Source: Coemansia sp. RSA 487
Lineage: Eukaryota; Kickxellomycota; Kickxellomycetes; Kickxellales; Kickxellaceae
NCBI GenBank assembly: GCA_027577595.1
Contig: JANBRJ010000002.1
Span: 310,001 to 374,000, forward strand
Length of the DNA stretch: 64,000 bases
Direction of reading: 5' to 3'
The translations under genes were made by a program, and so were the position numbers. The notes under the pieces were generated by a model. It did no database searches. It had not been told where the DNA came from and saw only the letters and a list, made by a program, of their open reading frames with translations. This document shows positions 40,553-51,600 of this stretch, piece after piece (position 1 is the stretch's first letter; every line of letters begins with the position of its first letter).

Positions 40553-41404
40553 TTATACGCTTAGCACTATCATGTGGCTTCTAAGCTCAATCGGTGGATG
40601 CTTTTCTTTGTCGTTGGACTTGCGTACAGCAGCGGACGATTTAGCAACCACGCTTACAGCTGAATAGTCCTCATCTGGCCAGTCTGGAATATAACTGGTT
40701 CGTTTCCCGGCATGGACAATGATATCGCTCACATCAACCTTTTCAGAATCGTAACTGGTGCACGCAACTAGGAAGGGAGGAGATTCGTCAATAGGGAGAA
40801 CTGGCACCACCACGTTAGTGCACTGGTCAGAATCCGCGCAGATGAGTGTATGGATCTCACCACGAATGAGAATATCATTCAGAGCAGCCTTCCAAATCTC
40901 GTAAATACGACGGGTGCGTATCTTGCGACTTTGGAGCTGGCGTTCCATACGCACACTCTCTTTGCGTGTTCTCTCAACGATGTCCTCGCTGTTCAGGTTA
41001 GATTTGCTTGGGTCATCTGGCCCGGCAGTTGCGGTAAGAGTCGCCACAGGAGTGCTAGCAGCTGTAGTAATTCCCAAGCCCTGAGCTTCAGGAACATCGC
41101 AGGCTGTATAGCCAAGAAAGGCGAAAGGGGAGTTTCACCATATATGTTATCCGATATTTCAAAGTTTACCTGTGAAAACGGCTCGACCATGGTCTGGTTC
41201 TCGTTGGCCATGTATTTTGATACAAAAGAGGCAGTTTTGTTGGCTTTGCCGCACTGCAATAGAAGAGGGAGATGAGTAAGAGAAGATTTGAGATCGTGAA
41301 ATAGCAGTGCTTGTCTCGCCTTAGCTAGTGCGTTCGTCTATATTGGCCACAGAGCTAGTGACAGCATTTACAGCTTGGAAGGATGTTTTGCCAAAAGAGT
41401 CCAT
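40553..41404 (-). CDS. Unknown spliced gene (three exons proposed)
   Basis: Proposed exons: 41372-41404 (MDSFGKTSFQA), 41170-41253 and 40553-41080, all joined in phase 0. The best signals are the second 5' site (TCACAG/GTAAAC) and the 3' site CTATTGCAG before 41253. The first 5' site (GCT/GTAAAT) and second 3' site (GAAGCTCAG/GGC) are less certain; an earlier TATACAG breaks the frame. Every GT within the first exon is in the same phase, which supports the phase-0 model. The final exon encodes a basic coiled coil (EDIVERTRKESVRMERQLQS) and a mixed domain with ADSDQCTNVVVPVLP and GKRTSYIPDWPDEDYSAV. Function unknown. The C-terminal reading frame is well supported; the first exon is weak. Confidence 0.45.
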
Positions 41405-41625
41405 AGTGGAGGATGGAATAAATGCAGTAACTATTGCCAAAAACAAGCAGGCATCATTCCTTGTGGCTCGATGCTCCAGATGAACCGCAACAAATAAAAC
41501 ACCAAATTCAATGAATTTAATGAATTTGACAAAAATCCAAGCAGTGACTTTTTTATTTAGGCTGAATATAGAAAATTGAAGGAGAAAAATGACGGTTGGA
41601 GTGGCCAGACACTTGCAACCACATT

Positions 41626-42354
41626 TTAGAAAGCCTCAGCGGGTGCAGCAGCGGTAGGAGCAGCAGCAGCATCAGGAGCGACGGGCTCGGCGGCGACCTT
41701 GGAGACAGAGCTAGGGACGTCGACGGAGACCTCATCCTTGCCATCGTTGTCAAAAATGGTGATGACATCGGGCAGTGGGTTCTTGGGGCCAAGACGACCA
41801 GTGGGGTCGTGGTCGAGCATGATCTTAACCTTGATACCGAGCACACCCTGCTTCATCTCGACGTGGCGGACAGCAGAGTCAATGAACTGCTGAGCGGGGT
41901 AACCGGAGTGGAGCATGAAGCCCTCGCTGAACTTCATGGCCTTGGCACGAGCAGCACGCAGCTTACCCGAAACAACGACCTCGCAACCCTTGGCGCCAGA
42001 CTCCATAACATAGCGGACAACAGAGTAGGCAGCGCGACGCACAGCAAGACCCTGGAGAAGCTTGAACTTGAGGGACTCGCACTGGGAGACAGCGCTCAGA
42101 CCGCGGGCGGCAACCTTCTCGGCATAAAGCTCGACGGTGCCGTCGGGGAAGTTGAAGCGCTTCTGCACAAGCGAGGTAAGCTCGCGGATGCGGCGGCCCT
42201 TAACACCAAGGATGTCCTGGGTGTGGTTGGCGCGGATAATGATCTCGGTACGAGCGGGGGTAACACGGACCTCGCAGCCCGAGTAGCCCTCGGCAGCCAG
42301 CTCGCGCTGGAAGAACTCGTTCAGCTCAGCGTAGAAGACGCCGTCAGCAACAAA
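41626..42354 (-). CDS. RPS3: 40S ribosomal protein uS3 (second exon; first exon not located)
   Basis: The exon encodes 242 residues covering uS3 from [15 protein letters not shown] to the C-terminus. The N-terminal KH domain ([11 protein letters not shown]), the S3 C-terminal domain ([19 protein letters not shown]) and [12 protein letters not shown] are all evident. The protein sits at the mRNA entry channel of the small subunit. Family members start with about 10 residues ending KKRK directly before FVADG; here TAG, part of a 3' splice site (GATTGATTGGTGTAG/TTTGTT), precedes Phe, so a short first exon must lie upstream, between 42361 and NAR1. I could not identify it. Codons are strongly C-biased. 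The Ala-rich tail ([17 protein letters not shown]) is longer than in many fungi. Confidence 0.93.
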   Translation of the reverse strand, partial: FVADGVFYAELNEFFQRELAAEGYSGCEVRVTPARTEIIIRANHTQDILGVKGRRIRELTSLVQKRFNFPDGTVELYAEKVAARGLSAVSQCESLKFKLLQGLAVRRAAYSVVRYVMESGAKGCEVVVSGKLRAARAKAMKFSEGFMLHSGYPAQQFIDSAVRHVEMKQGVLGIKVKIMLDHDPTGRLGPKNPLPDVITIFDNDGKDEVSVDVPSSVSKVAAEPVAPDAAAAPTAAAPAEAF

Positions 42355-43665
42355 CTACACCAATCAATCAGTTCAAAATATAAATGACGGTAAATCCGTA
42401 AAGGCATACAGCACAATGCAAGAGAACACACGCATTAGTAGAAAGGTAATTGAACAACACTAGGCATGTACAAAAAAGTGCGTAACACTCTCAGAGTTGT
42501 GTAAAACGGAGCTCGGTCGGTAGCAGCGGCGGATCGAGTTTGGTTACCAATGGCGATTAAACCTTTGAAACCTCAGAGAACCACGGGGACAGGAGGGAAA
42601 GGATGCTGTGGAAGTAAAACGGAGTGGATGGAACAAACAACGTCTAGTTCATGCCTATTCAAGATGGCTATAGGCCATAAACTGTCCGTCTGCAACAAAG
42701 AGCCAACCCGTACCATCAGCAGCTATTCAGCAAAAACGGCAAAACTGTGCAGCTACACAAGGGCAATTTTTGCGCTCAGAATCAAATCATATTCATTGTA
42801 CCATCCGAGTCGCAAGTCTGACAGAAACCATGTAACTGCAGCTCCACGAGATTCGGTGGTACTCAAATAAGAGGTGCCAGATGCAACAAGTAATCATCAT
42901 AGCAAAATGCCGCTGTCTGCCGTCGCTTAAAACAAAGCCTGCTGTGGTTGTGGGCCGTTAAAGCACAGGTTGTTTAGAGTGCTCCAAGCGCAAATTTCTG
43001 AATCGAAGAGCTGAAATGAAAAGGCAGGCTTCCAAATTCAAATTTCGTATTTGCTGAATTTCGCAGGAATGCATTTCAATGCCCTCATTCAGTAAACAAT
43101 CGCCATTTCTAACGAAGCGCATCTATCGCAATAAAAAGGAGGCATCCATTATGTCGAATCCAACACGTATATCTTTCCATCCACTCGCCGCATCCATCCC
43201 TCAGACTGAAATCAAACTGCTCGCATCGATTCGCCAAAACTCGCATCCTTCGCGCTACTCCACCACACGATCGTGCCATATACAATATAAAATATGATAT
43301 TTGCCTTCTGCTTCTTGGACACCATGGTTTAATTATGTTAGTTGCGGAGAAAAGAGGGTGAACTTGGGAGGACTTTTTGGATTTGGCACTCTTTTCTTTT
43401 TGCTCAAATATTTTTTTGGCAGGCTCAAGCCCAACACCTTCCCCTCTTTCATGGAAATAAATCGTTGTGATCTGGTGATCCTAATTTTCTGGTTTCAACC
43501 AATAATCTCATCTCATCTTAAAAAATCAATTACTAATCACAACCACATGCAGCCAGTTGTTGCCTGTGACAGACTTGCGCTTTCTTTTCCACCTTCAACA
43601 ATCGCACATTTCCTTCTTATTTCTTGAATAAACATTTTAATTCAACTCCAAACAGCATACGAAAA
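42355..43665. other. uS3 leader intron/promoter and NAR1 promoter
   Basis: About 1.3 kb between uS3 exon 2 (minus) and NAR1 (plus). It must contain the first coding exon of uS3, so the uS3 first intron may be long. One possibility (weak) is an exon ending GGGGAAG/GTGTTG near 43438. No other gene was seen. Confidence 0.5.
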
Positions 43666-45195
43666 ATGTCGTTTTCAGGCGGGATTCGGCTCACAGACCT
43701 CAATGACTATATAACGCCCGGCCAGGAATGCATAAAACCCGTCAAGGTCAAGAAAGCAGAACAAGCAGACGGATCATCGATCAAGGTGGGACAGGAAGGC
43801 GACTACTATGAGGTGAGCAAGGACGGCGAGGAAACAAAGCTCGAAAAGGCCAGCATAACACTGAACGACTGTCTTGCGTGTAGCGGGTGCGTTACATCGG
43901 CGGAAACAGTCCTTATAACCATGCAGTCTCACCACGAGCTGCTGTCTGTGCTCGAAGAAAACCGCCAACTTCACGAAGGCGGCAACGGAGATATGGCAAA
44001 GTACGTTGTGGTCACGGTGGCACCGCAAGTCCGAGCTTCGCTGTCACTTAAGTACCAGCTGTCCCCGCTTAGCGTGGCCAAGCGCATGACGGCGGTGTTG
44101 AAGGGGATGGGTGTAAACCAGGTTGTAGACTCGGCGTTTTCGCGCGATCTCACTTTTGCAGAGTCTGCGCGTGAGTTTGTAGAGCGCTTCAGAAGGTGTG
44201 AGGGCAAATTGCAAAGCGAACAAGACGGCGCCCTGCCCATGTTGGCGAGCTGGTGCCCAGGATGGGTATGTTATGCGGAAAAGACACATGCAGGGGTTCT
44301 CCCCTGGATGAGCACAACAAAGTCGCCACAGCAAGCAATGGGATCTGTGATTAAGGATTACCTTTCAAAGAAGCTGGGGCTAGCACCAGATAAGATCTAC
44401 CATGTTGCGGTTATGATGTGCTATGACAAGAAGCTAGAGGCGTCTAGAAACGACTTTTACAACGATATTTACAGGACACGCGATGTGGATTGTGTAGTAA
44501 CAACGGGCGAGTTTGATCGTATGCTTACAGAGACATCGACGTCGCTGAGCACCGCACCAGAAGCAGCATTGGACTCGCTGTTCAAGGTGCAAGAGACGGA
44601 TCAGGATCATCTGTACTCGAGCGCCGGTACGTCTGCAGGTGGTGGGCTAGAGTATATTCTATCTTATTCGGCACGCGAGCTGTTTGATGTCGACATCACA
44701 CCAGGTGAAATTGCAAAAGCAGGTGTCGGTGAAACACAGCACCCACTGCTGCAGGTCAAAGCAGTGCGTAACCAAGCGGACCACCGCGAGATCACACTAC
44801 TCGATCCCGCCACAAGGAAGCCGCTTCTTGTGTTTGCAGCTGTCTATGGTTTCCGGCACTTACAGAACCTAGTGCGCAAGTTAAAGTCTGGACGCTCGGT
44901 GTATCAGTACGTTGAGGTTGCCGCATGTCCCAGCGCCTGTTCCAACGGTGGAGGGCAGATACAGCCTGACGACCCAAGCCCCGCAGCGAAAAAGCAGTGG
45001 GTGGCTGAAACAGAGCGCATATACAGAACAGCTTCTGATGAGCACCAGCCACCTGAGAAGAACGGCGTGCTTGGCAAGCTCATCTACGATTGGTTTGGCT
45101 CCGAAGGGCTTGACTCGGCTGCTGCACGGCAGATACTGCACACGGAGTTCCATGGCGTCGCTGCCGAGGTGAACCCGCTTGGTGTGAGCTGGTGA
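43666..45195 (+). CDS. NAR1: NAR1, cytosolic iron-sulfur assembly protein
   Basis: The 509-residue protein is Fe-only hydrogenase-like NAR1, which links early and late steps of cytosolic and nuclear Fe-S protein assembly. The N-terminal [4Fe-4S] ligands are C22 and C69-x2-C72-x2-C75 (DCLACSGC). H-cluster-type cysteines lie in SWCPGW, MMCYDKKLEASR and the C-terminal CPSACSNGGG. KSPQQAMGS is also conserved. The chain ends in GVSW, matching the aromatic C-terminal signature of CIA clients and adaptors. The ATG at 43666 is chosen since homology starts at SFSGGIRLTDLNDYI; the open frame extends 14 codons farther upstream only from a non-ATG codon. Intronless; divergent from uS3. Confidence 0.96.
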   Translation: MSFSGGIRLTDLNDYITPGQECIKPVKVKKAEQADGSSIKVGQEGDYYEVSKDGEETKLEKASITLNDCLACSGCVTSAETVLITMQSHHELLSVLEENRQLHEGGNGDMAKYVVVTVAPQVRASLSLKYQLSPLSVAKRMTAVLKGMGVNQVVDSAFSRDLTFAESAREFVERFRRCEGKLQSEQDGALPMLASWCPGWVCYAEKTHAGVLPWMSTTKSPQQAMGSVIKDYLSKKLGLAPDKIYHVAVMMCYDKKLEASRNDFYNDIYRTRDVDCVVTTGEFDRMLTETSTSLSTAPEAALDSLFKVQETDQDHLYSSAGTSAGGGLEYILSYSARELFDVDITPGEIAKAGVGETQHPLLQVKAVRNQADHREITLLDPATRKPLLVFAAVYGFRHLQNLVRKLKSGRSVYQYVEVAACPSACSNGGGQIQPDDPSPAAKKQWVAETERIYRTASDEHQPPEKNGVLGKLIYDWFGSEGLDSAAARQILHTEFHGVAAEVNPLGVSW

Positions 45196-46494
45196 TGTCC
45201 TAAATGCCTGCTCAGGGTGCCTGTGCGCGATCGTCTGCTGCATCTTGTAAAGTCGATAGCATGCTTTTTTTTCTTGTTTAGACTTCTTTTGTATACATAT
45301 ATTGGTTGCCAATAAAGACGCAGGCAGATGTGTGGGACGTTTGCCACCACACACAACATGGGGAAATCATCTTGCTGCGTGTTGTGTGCACGCGAGCAGA
45401 GAATAATATGCCATATGCGTATTCTAGCCACATTCCACGCATTCGCAATAAATGGCAGTAGCAAAAGTGGCAGCTACAAAGAAACCAACCAGGGCCCCCC
45501 TCTTATCTGAGCCCATCTATAGGGCTTGTGGTTGGAAAAGGGACAACTAGGATATAAAACATGCGCTTGCAACCTACTCCTGAGCGGAGAATAGAAAATT
45601 TGGCTTTCAGCTTTTGCACGGCTCGGTTTGTGAAGATGGGGGCCATCGATAAGAAACGTGAGGAAAACGCATGCATGGACCAGGAGATTGCGAGTCATTT
45701 GCTCACCAAAAGATGTGGGTTGATGCCATCAGACGCTAGTTAAGCCACCACTTTTCTGACAAGCGCTGAGAATGCGGAAGAGAGAAAGAAAAATTGCATA
45801 TCTGGAAACAAAGCAAAAACAGCTGCGTGTATTTTCACATTTCTTCATTCTTGTGGCTAGAATACAGCAATCCGATCTGTGTGGTTAAAGCGCTCATCAT
45901 ATCTTTATGCCAACACACATCGGAGAAAAAAATACAATAGTCTACACAAATATAGGGAAAATGCTAAGATCGATAAGGAAAAGTGCTCAGACGACACCCT
46001 ATCCCCCGATATTTTTAGAAACGTCCAGATGTCGTTTCAGCATGGCTCATTATTTTTTGTTTATTTGTATTGTTGTACGCATTCTTGTAAAGTGTAGTAG
46101 TGGCTGCAATATACGCGACAAGCAAATAAGGGGTAGAATGCGCTTTTTGTGTGAATGAAAGGACAGAGCGCACAAGTGCCTTTGTCGCAGTTTTTTTGCG
46201 ATTCAACTTATCTAGCCCTGGCCATATTGCACTTATTATCTTTTATAATTTGTGTTGGCAGTAGTATTCTTGCTGTGGTCATTCATATATTATTCCTCAC
46301 TTGCCGATGTATAAAAGCAGCAAAGCCTGGCCGTGTTTTTCCCATGTCCAATCTTGCCATTCATCTAGCTGTACCATATTATTCCGCTGGCCATCCACTA
46401 TTTATCCCTTGTATCGCAACAGCATTCGCAATACAGACGGGTTCTTTTAGCTCTATACAACCACTATCTCTGAAAATATAACCTAAAGATACCA
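45196..46494. other. Intergenic, 1.3 kb, with a TATA-like site
   Basis: NAR1 3' flank, then promoter of the LRR gene. TATAAAAG at 46310-46317 lies 178 bp before the next ATG. A 108-codon hydrophobic frame at 46155-46481 covers this promoter and is probably chance. Confidence 0.45.
46310..46317 (+). promoter_or_regulatory. Possible TATA box of the LRR gene
   Basis: TATAAAAG lies 178 bp upstream of the ATG at 46495 and is the only good match in this promoter. Functional use is inferred. Confidence 0.4.
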
Positions 46495-47778
46495 ATGTCG
46501 CTTAGTACAGCTATCCCCGCTTCTTCGTCTGACGCCTCCTATGGATCGCCCATGGCTCTTCCAAAGTCCCGTTCGTCTGTTTCTCTAAAGTCAACAGCTA
46601 CAAGCATGGAAAACGATCGTACATCGGCCAGCCCCACGCTGTGTAGTCTGGAGAGAGCCGAAGGGATCGAATGCAACGCCGGAAACAGTCGTGAGATTTT
46701 GTTTTTGGATCTCTCGCCCGCGGATCTCGACATTTCAGAAGCTCTTGGCACACGTGCACCTGAGACAATTGAATGTGTTCGCATCAACCGTTGCCGGATG
46801 ACCGGCGAGTTTTTCGCATCCACTGTGGATTCCCTGTGCCAATTCGACCTGCCTAACCTGCATACTGTAGATATTTCCCAGAACCATGTCGGTGGCGCAA
46901 AGGCGGCCCATGCCTTGCATAAGCTTCTGACCCACGCACCAGCCATCCGCTTTCTGTATCTCGGGTGGAACCAGCTGGCACTTGCCGATCTCAAATACTT
47001 GGCGACTTTTCCTTCTCACACGTTCAAAATCAGCTACCTTGACCTGCGCTCGAACCCGCTATCCACCGCCTCGCAAAAGCGCAAGGGCAAGAATGGCTCA
47101 CTGGCCAAGACCGCAATCTCAAACAACGTCTCGTGCGCAAAGTGGATAGATGGCCTTGTTGATTCACTCCCAGATCTTACACATGTGCTCATGGCTCAAG
47201 CATCTATAGATGACCAGACTCTTTCTGCATTTATGTGCGCGCTTACCCGCCCCCAATCCCATGTCGAGTACATTGGGCTTGAGTGGGTTGGCCTTGGTAG
47301 TAGACTAGCTACGCTTAATACTATCATGAATGGCATTGCACCCTTGCCGTCAGATACTTTGGCACGGCCACTGCACCTCAACCTGGCATCAAACGACCTC
47401 GGCGACAGCGGCGCCGAAATAATCTCGCACTCAAGCGCAAGGCTCACGTCAATTACACTGGCATGTAACTTTATTACTGAGCGTGGCACGGGATTTCTGG
47501 CAAAATGGCTGCTGGAGTCTGGGCTGACATCCTTGGACCTTTCAGATAATTATTTCGGCGACCAAGGGATTGTTTCCCTTTTAGATCTTGCCACTGTGCG
47601 CAAGAGCCCTGACACCTTTGCAACGCAGCTAAGGTCGCTTGGTCTCAACAGCTGCTGTCTAAGCGACGTTTCGCTGCGCATGCTTGGCGAAGCGCTGGAG
47701 TACAAGTGGGCTCCGCTTGAAACACTGCGTATTCTTCGCAACAGCAGGATATCTCCGGGTGTAAAGATTGCAGTTTAA
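46495..47778 (+). CDS. Leucine-rich-repeat (RNI-like) protein
   Basis: A 427-residue protein. A Ser-rich N-terminal tail (about residues 1-65) is followed by a series of ribonuclease-inhibitor-type leucine-rich repeats: LPNLHTVDISQNHVGG, IRFLYLGWNQLALAD, ISYLDLRSNPLS, LHLNLASNDLGDSGAE, LTSITLACNFITERG, LTSLDLSDNYFGDQG, and LRSLGLNSCCLSDV. The 28-30-residue spacing is typical. No catalytic domain, signal peptide or membrane segment was found, so it is probably a protein-binding scaffold in the cytosol or nucleus. Similar RNI proteins include RanGAP, but the repeats do not show its arginine-finger loop. The start ATG is the first in frame. Confidence 0.8.
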   Translation: MSLSTAIPASSSDASYGSPMALPKSRSSVSLKSTATSMENDRTSASPTLCSLERAEGIECNAGNSREILFLDLSPADLDISEALGTRAPETIECVRINRCRMTGEFFASTVDSLCQFDLPNLHTVDISQNHVGGAKAAHALHKLLTHAPAIRFLYLGWNQLALADLKYLATFPSHTFKISYLDLRSNPLSTASQKRKGKNGSLAKTAISNNVSCAKWIDGLVDSLPDLTHVLMAQASIDDQTLSAFMCALTRPQSHVEYIGLEWVGLGSRLATLNTIMNGIAPLPSDTLARPLHLNLASNDLGDSGAEIISHSSARLTSITLACNFITERGTGFLAKWLLESGLTSLDLSDNYFGDQGIVSLLDLATVRKSPDTFATQLRSLGLNSCCLSDVSLRMLGEALEYKWAPLETLRILRNSRISPGVKIAV

Positions 47779-47987
47779 CATTTTTTTCATTTGTAATAAT
47801 TTTATATATCACGACATACCACAAAACCACATGCTCAGTAGACAAAAAAATACTGTTTGGCAGAAAGTGACAGATGAAAAAGAGCAGCTGCTCTTTCTGA
47901 TATAAACTAAATACTAAAACATTGGCAGCTAATTAAATCTCACCAAAAAAACAATTGCAACAGCCTAGATAGAGCGAGGAAAACGGC

Positions 47988-50900
47988 TTAGCTTGGCGGT
48001 TGTATTCCATGGCTAGAGAATATGTTTGCTGGAGAACTAGCGATCCTGGTATGATGTGCGCTTATAGACGTTGTCTGGCCAGACTCTTTCATAACCCAAG
48101 CCAATGAAGTGTCAGCATTGTTTGGCTCGCGTGGATCCACGTAGGCTGACAGTGAACCACTTGGTGCAATGTTAGATATTTGAAAGCTTGTATCGGCAAG
48201 TGTCGCCGAGGCAAATCTTGTACTGATCTCACTAGGACACGCCAATATAGTTCCCTCTGTTTGGATTCTGCCGATTGACAATGGATCCGCACTAACAGAT
48301 GCTACAGTGGGAATGGGTGCCATTATGTGGTTCGGTAACGGTGGTGGATATAACAACGGACTGCTGCATGTATTACCCATTGCTGTTGCAGAAGGTAAAC
48401 TAGTGTTGCTGGGGTACTGTGTAGAAGTCATTAAGGCAAATGGAGAATCGTCACTTGTACTAATTCCAGTGGCACACTCGAGTGGTGAGGATGCGATACT
48501 ATTGTTACTGCTGTTATTTCTACAAGCAAGCGCGTTTTCTTGGAACGACGGGATCTGAATATGGTGTATTCCATGTGCTTGCATATGTGAGAAGCCGTTA
48601 AATGGATACAGCCCGGGGGTTGAAGCGATGGTGGTATTCACGTATGGTGGTTCTGTCATTTTGATATCCATTAGCGTTTGCGAATGTCTACTACTTAAGA
48701 ACGCCTTATTTTGTTGCTCAAGTACACCTTGGTGCGCAAGCAAGTGCGACATATTATCCGGTGTCGCAATCACCGGCCCAGTGACAATACCAGTATTTAG
48801 ACAAGCAGTTCCTGTGGATGTACGCAGAGAAACTGGTGGACAGTTTGACACGACTGGAGACAAGGGATGACCAGCAACCGTGGTTGTGGTTGTAACAAAT
48901 TGGGGGCAACTGAATCCAGGGGGCGCTGGGGCATGTTTCCTAGTGCTCAAATAATTCGGCGAGTTCAAGCTGAAAGGCGGACTATTGGGGCCGGGTGCAG
49001 CAGGAATATTCACTGATAGACGTTGGTCCTGTGTTTGCTGCCATTTCTGTTGTTGTGGATCTCTAAGACATGCACGCCCTTCTTTGTTTTGCAACCTTTC
49101 GCTTATCAATGTCATCGTCGTTTGCAGACTGGTTTCCACAAATTGCAAAACTACATAGAAATCAGTTAGTCGTGGTAGCAGGGAAATGCGGGGTGAGAAA
49201 GTAATGATTAGTACATGCTTACACAAAATGACAGAGAAAAAACCGAATATTAATATTCAGAATAGAAAGACGGTTGTCATTGGCACACGCATAAATTAAA
49301 ATGAACAAGAACAGAGGGCGAAGAGTCCTGTAGAAAAGTGAAATAGCTAAAGAGGAAATGTCGCATCGGTGTTTTGGAAAGCAACATCAAGGTGGGCATG
49401 GAAAAGGAGGCACATTGATTTCTTCTTATCGGCCGAGTTTCAGACAAATGGTACAAAGGAGGACAATTTGGCACGGATTCCCAAAAAAATAGATATAATG
49501 GTTCATTGACAGAGCTTCAGCAGGATGTGGAAATTTGGCCATTCCAGATTTAAACAAGTTACAAAAAAACAGGATCAGATGCAATGTACGGAAAAGAAAG
49601 CACCAAGATGGGACTGTCCAAGCATTTTCTGATTACGGATGGCAGGGGGGTTTAATGATGAGTCCTGCAGCATATGTATTAAGTCGCGCCGATCCAAAGG
49701 ATTTATGTTGAGTAAAATGTCGAATTGAAAGGGAGAAAACAGCATACATACTTCATTAACAAAAGGATGTGCGAGTAAACTTATCAGCGTTTCACGAAAA
49801 AGCTACTGGAGTATGTATCATGTATTATGTATCATGTATCATGTATCATGTGTCGAGAAGCAGAAAACAATAGAATAAGCAGAAACAACAGGATCAATCC
49901 GACTTAATGGATATGTATAAATAATATATCCAGAGCAGCAGCAACCCAAGAAAGGTAGGTAACGGCATCTTGTGGGATTGGCTATTTGTGTGAACAACAT
50001 TTAGGGTGCCAAGTTGCTTAATAATTGTTCTGTGCACATAGGATAGACACCCTATAAAAAGAGGGCAAGGAATATAGGCAGTTAAGGTCTCAGGTGCAGA
50101 TAAATAACTCAATGCAGAAACAGATGTCCGAAAACAGGATATTTGTGAAAGATGAACAGGAGGTAGAGATGCGACCCCATGCAAATAATAGCTTCTGACG
50201 CATGCAAATGATTGGTCGCGCCTCTAATAGGGAAAGCGAAAGGAAATAGAGAAACAAGGATAACACGCTCATACAGCTAATTATAAAAATATAAAGCTGC
50301 AGCCTTCGGCTGGGCACAATAGTTCAGAAACCATCTGTATTTGCGCAATATACAAACAGCGATCTCTTTGGACATATACAGCCATCTGTTTTATATAGTT
50401 TCGATGCTATTTCAATGTAGATCCAAAATATATGGAGACGAGAAATGCAGATTTCATAAGGAAGCTAACATAAGGAAACATGATATAGCTTTTAAACAAC
50501 AAGCAACGAACAGCAATACGTCATTTGCTGAAAATAATTTTTAGCCGCGAACAAAGCAGAATCTGCTTATAGCGATCAATGAAACAGTGAGCAATTTGAA
50601 AAGGATCCGCCACAGCAGAATTGCAGTGCCAAAAAGGTTTGTCTGTGAAAGAATCGTGTGTCGTGAGGACATTTTCATGCTACTTACCAGCAGAGTGTGC
50701 AGAAATAATATTATCATTAAGAGCCTGGAGTATATAGACCGTCTGCTTGGCCTCTGGCGTGTTGAATATAGCAAGCAACTCAGATGGCATCTTCTCCTGG
50801 CTGGTTAAAATTGTCGGAGACATTTTGGGTTCCGGTTTCGAAGTAGTTGGCGATTCTGGATGTTGAATATTACAAGATCCAACAATATGTTCCATCTCCA

Positions 50901-51600
50901 AGGCATTCACGGCAGGCACCAACATTTCGGCGACAGTGGGCATGTGGGGTGTTGCTGTGGCTGCTGAAGCAAATTGTAGTGGGTCTGACTTTGGGCTGGG
51001 CGCATGTTTCTTACCCTGGGCACAGTTATTTGGATTTTTACTCTTTTTGTGGCGAACATGAGAAACCAGATCGGGGTTATTCTGCAGTAGCTCTGAGCCG
51101 TATTGCTTCTTACTGGGCTGGGTACGCGTGATTGTTGATATTAGATCTGGTCGGTCTCGACGGAAGGAGTCGTGCTTGAACATGGTAAATCCGGTGGGGT
51201 GCCTGTGCTTTCGACCGTCTGTTGTTCTGTTAAACCCATAGAGATGAAGCTGACGACTAAAGGATTTAAAGATTTTGGTCGTAAAGTGTTTGGGTAAGAC
51301 ATCTTCGGCCACTTTGTCCCGGTCCTCTATCACTATTACAGTTCCGTCTTCGTTCCAATGAATATACTCGTATTCGCTGGAGCAAAGAACTCTACACAAG
51401 ATACAAACACCACAGTTTATATAGTATATTTCTTAGCAATGACACGAGCCATCGAACGGACATATTAAAACTAAATAGAAAATATGCACAAGTGATACTT
51501 ACTTGTATAGTTTGTCCGTGAACCGTTCCTGGTTTCTGACTGAAATTGGGTTGCTTTCTCTCCGTTTGGAGATATGTTTACTGCTACTAGCTTTTGGCAT
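47988..51600 (-). CDS. HSF-domain transcription factor, three exons
   Basis: Exons 51503-51600, 50688-51391 and 47988-49150 join in matching phases (2, then 1) to 654 residues. Intron 1 is 111 bp (AA/GTAAGT...TTGTGTAG). Intron 2 is 1537 bp, from GCTG/GTAAGT to GACTAACTGATTTCTATGTAG, with a perfect CTAAC branch site. The HSF DNA-binding domain spans both first exons, at about residues 25-110: RFTDKLYK (split across intron 1), EYIHWNEDGTVIVIED, VLPKHF, FKSFSRQLHLYGFNR and RHPTGFTMFKHDSF. A leucine-rich helix around intron 2 (TVYILQALNDNI...LQFVETSLQTTMTLI) could be the oligomerisation region. The rest is Ser/Pro/Thr-rich. It likely regulates stress or development genes; not clearly Hsf1 or Skn7 (no receiver domain). 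Confidence 0.85.
49151..50687 (-). other. Long intron 2 of the HSF-domain gene
   Basis: At 1537 bp it is over ten times longer than the other introns in this window. Its ends are strong consensus sites and the flanking exons are in compatible phase. It contains a heptamer repeat at 49813-49854 and no recognisable nested gene. A small extra exon cannot be excluded. Confidence 0.7.
49813..49854. repeat. (ATGTATC)6 heptanucleotide repeat
   Basis: Six head-to-tail 7-bp units, four exact and two with one change, inside intron 2 of the HSF-domain gene. Confidence 0.9.

Noticed and set aside
41596-42387. 263-codon open frame on the plus strand opposite uS3
   Set aside because: It is the antisense of a strongly codon-biased ribosomal protein gene; C-biased third positions remove stop codons from the opposite strand.
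46155-46481. 108-codon hydrophobic frame before the LRR gene
   Set aside because: It covers a TATA box and T-rich promoter sequence; hydrophobicity comes from T-rich codons and no family resemblance was found.
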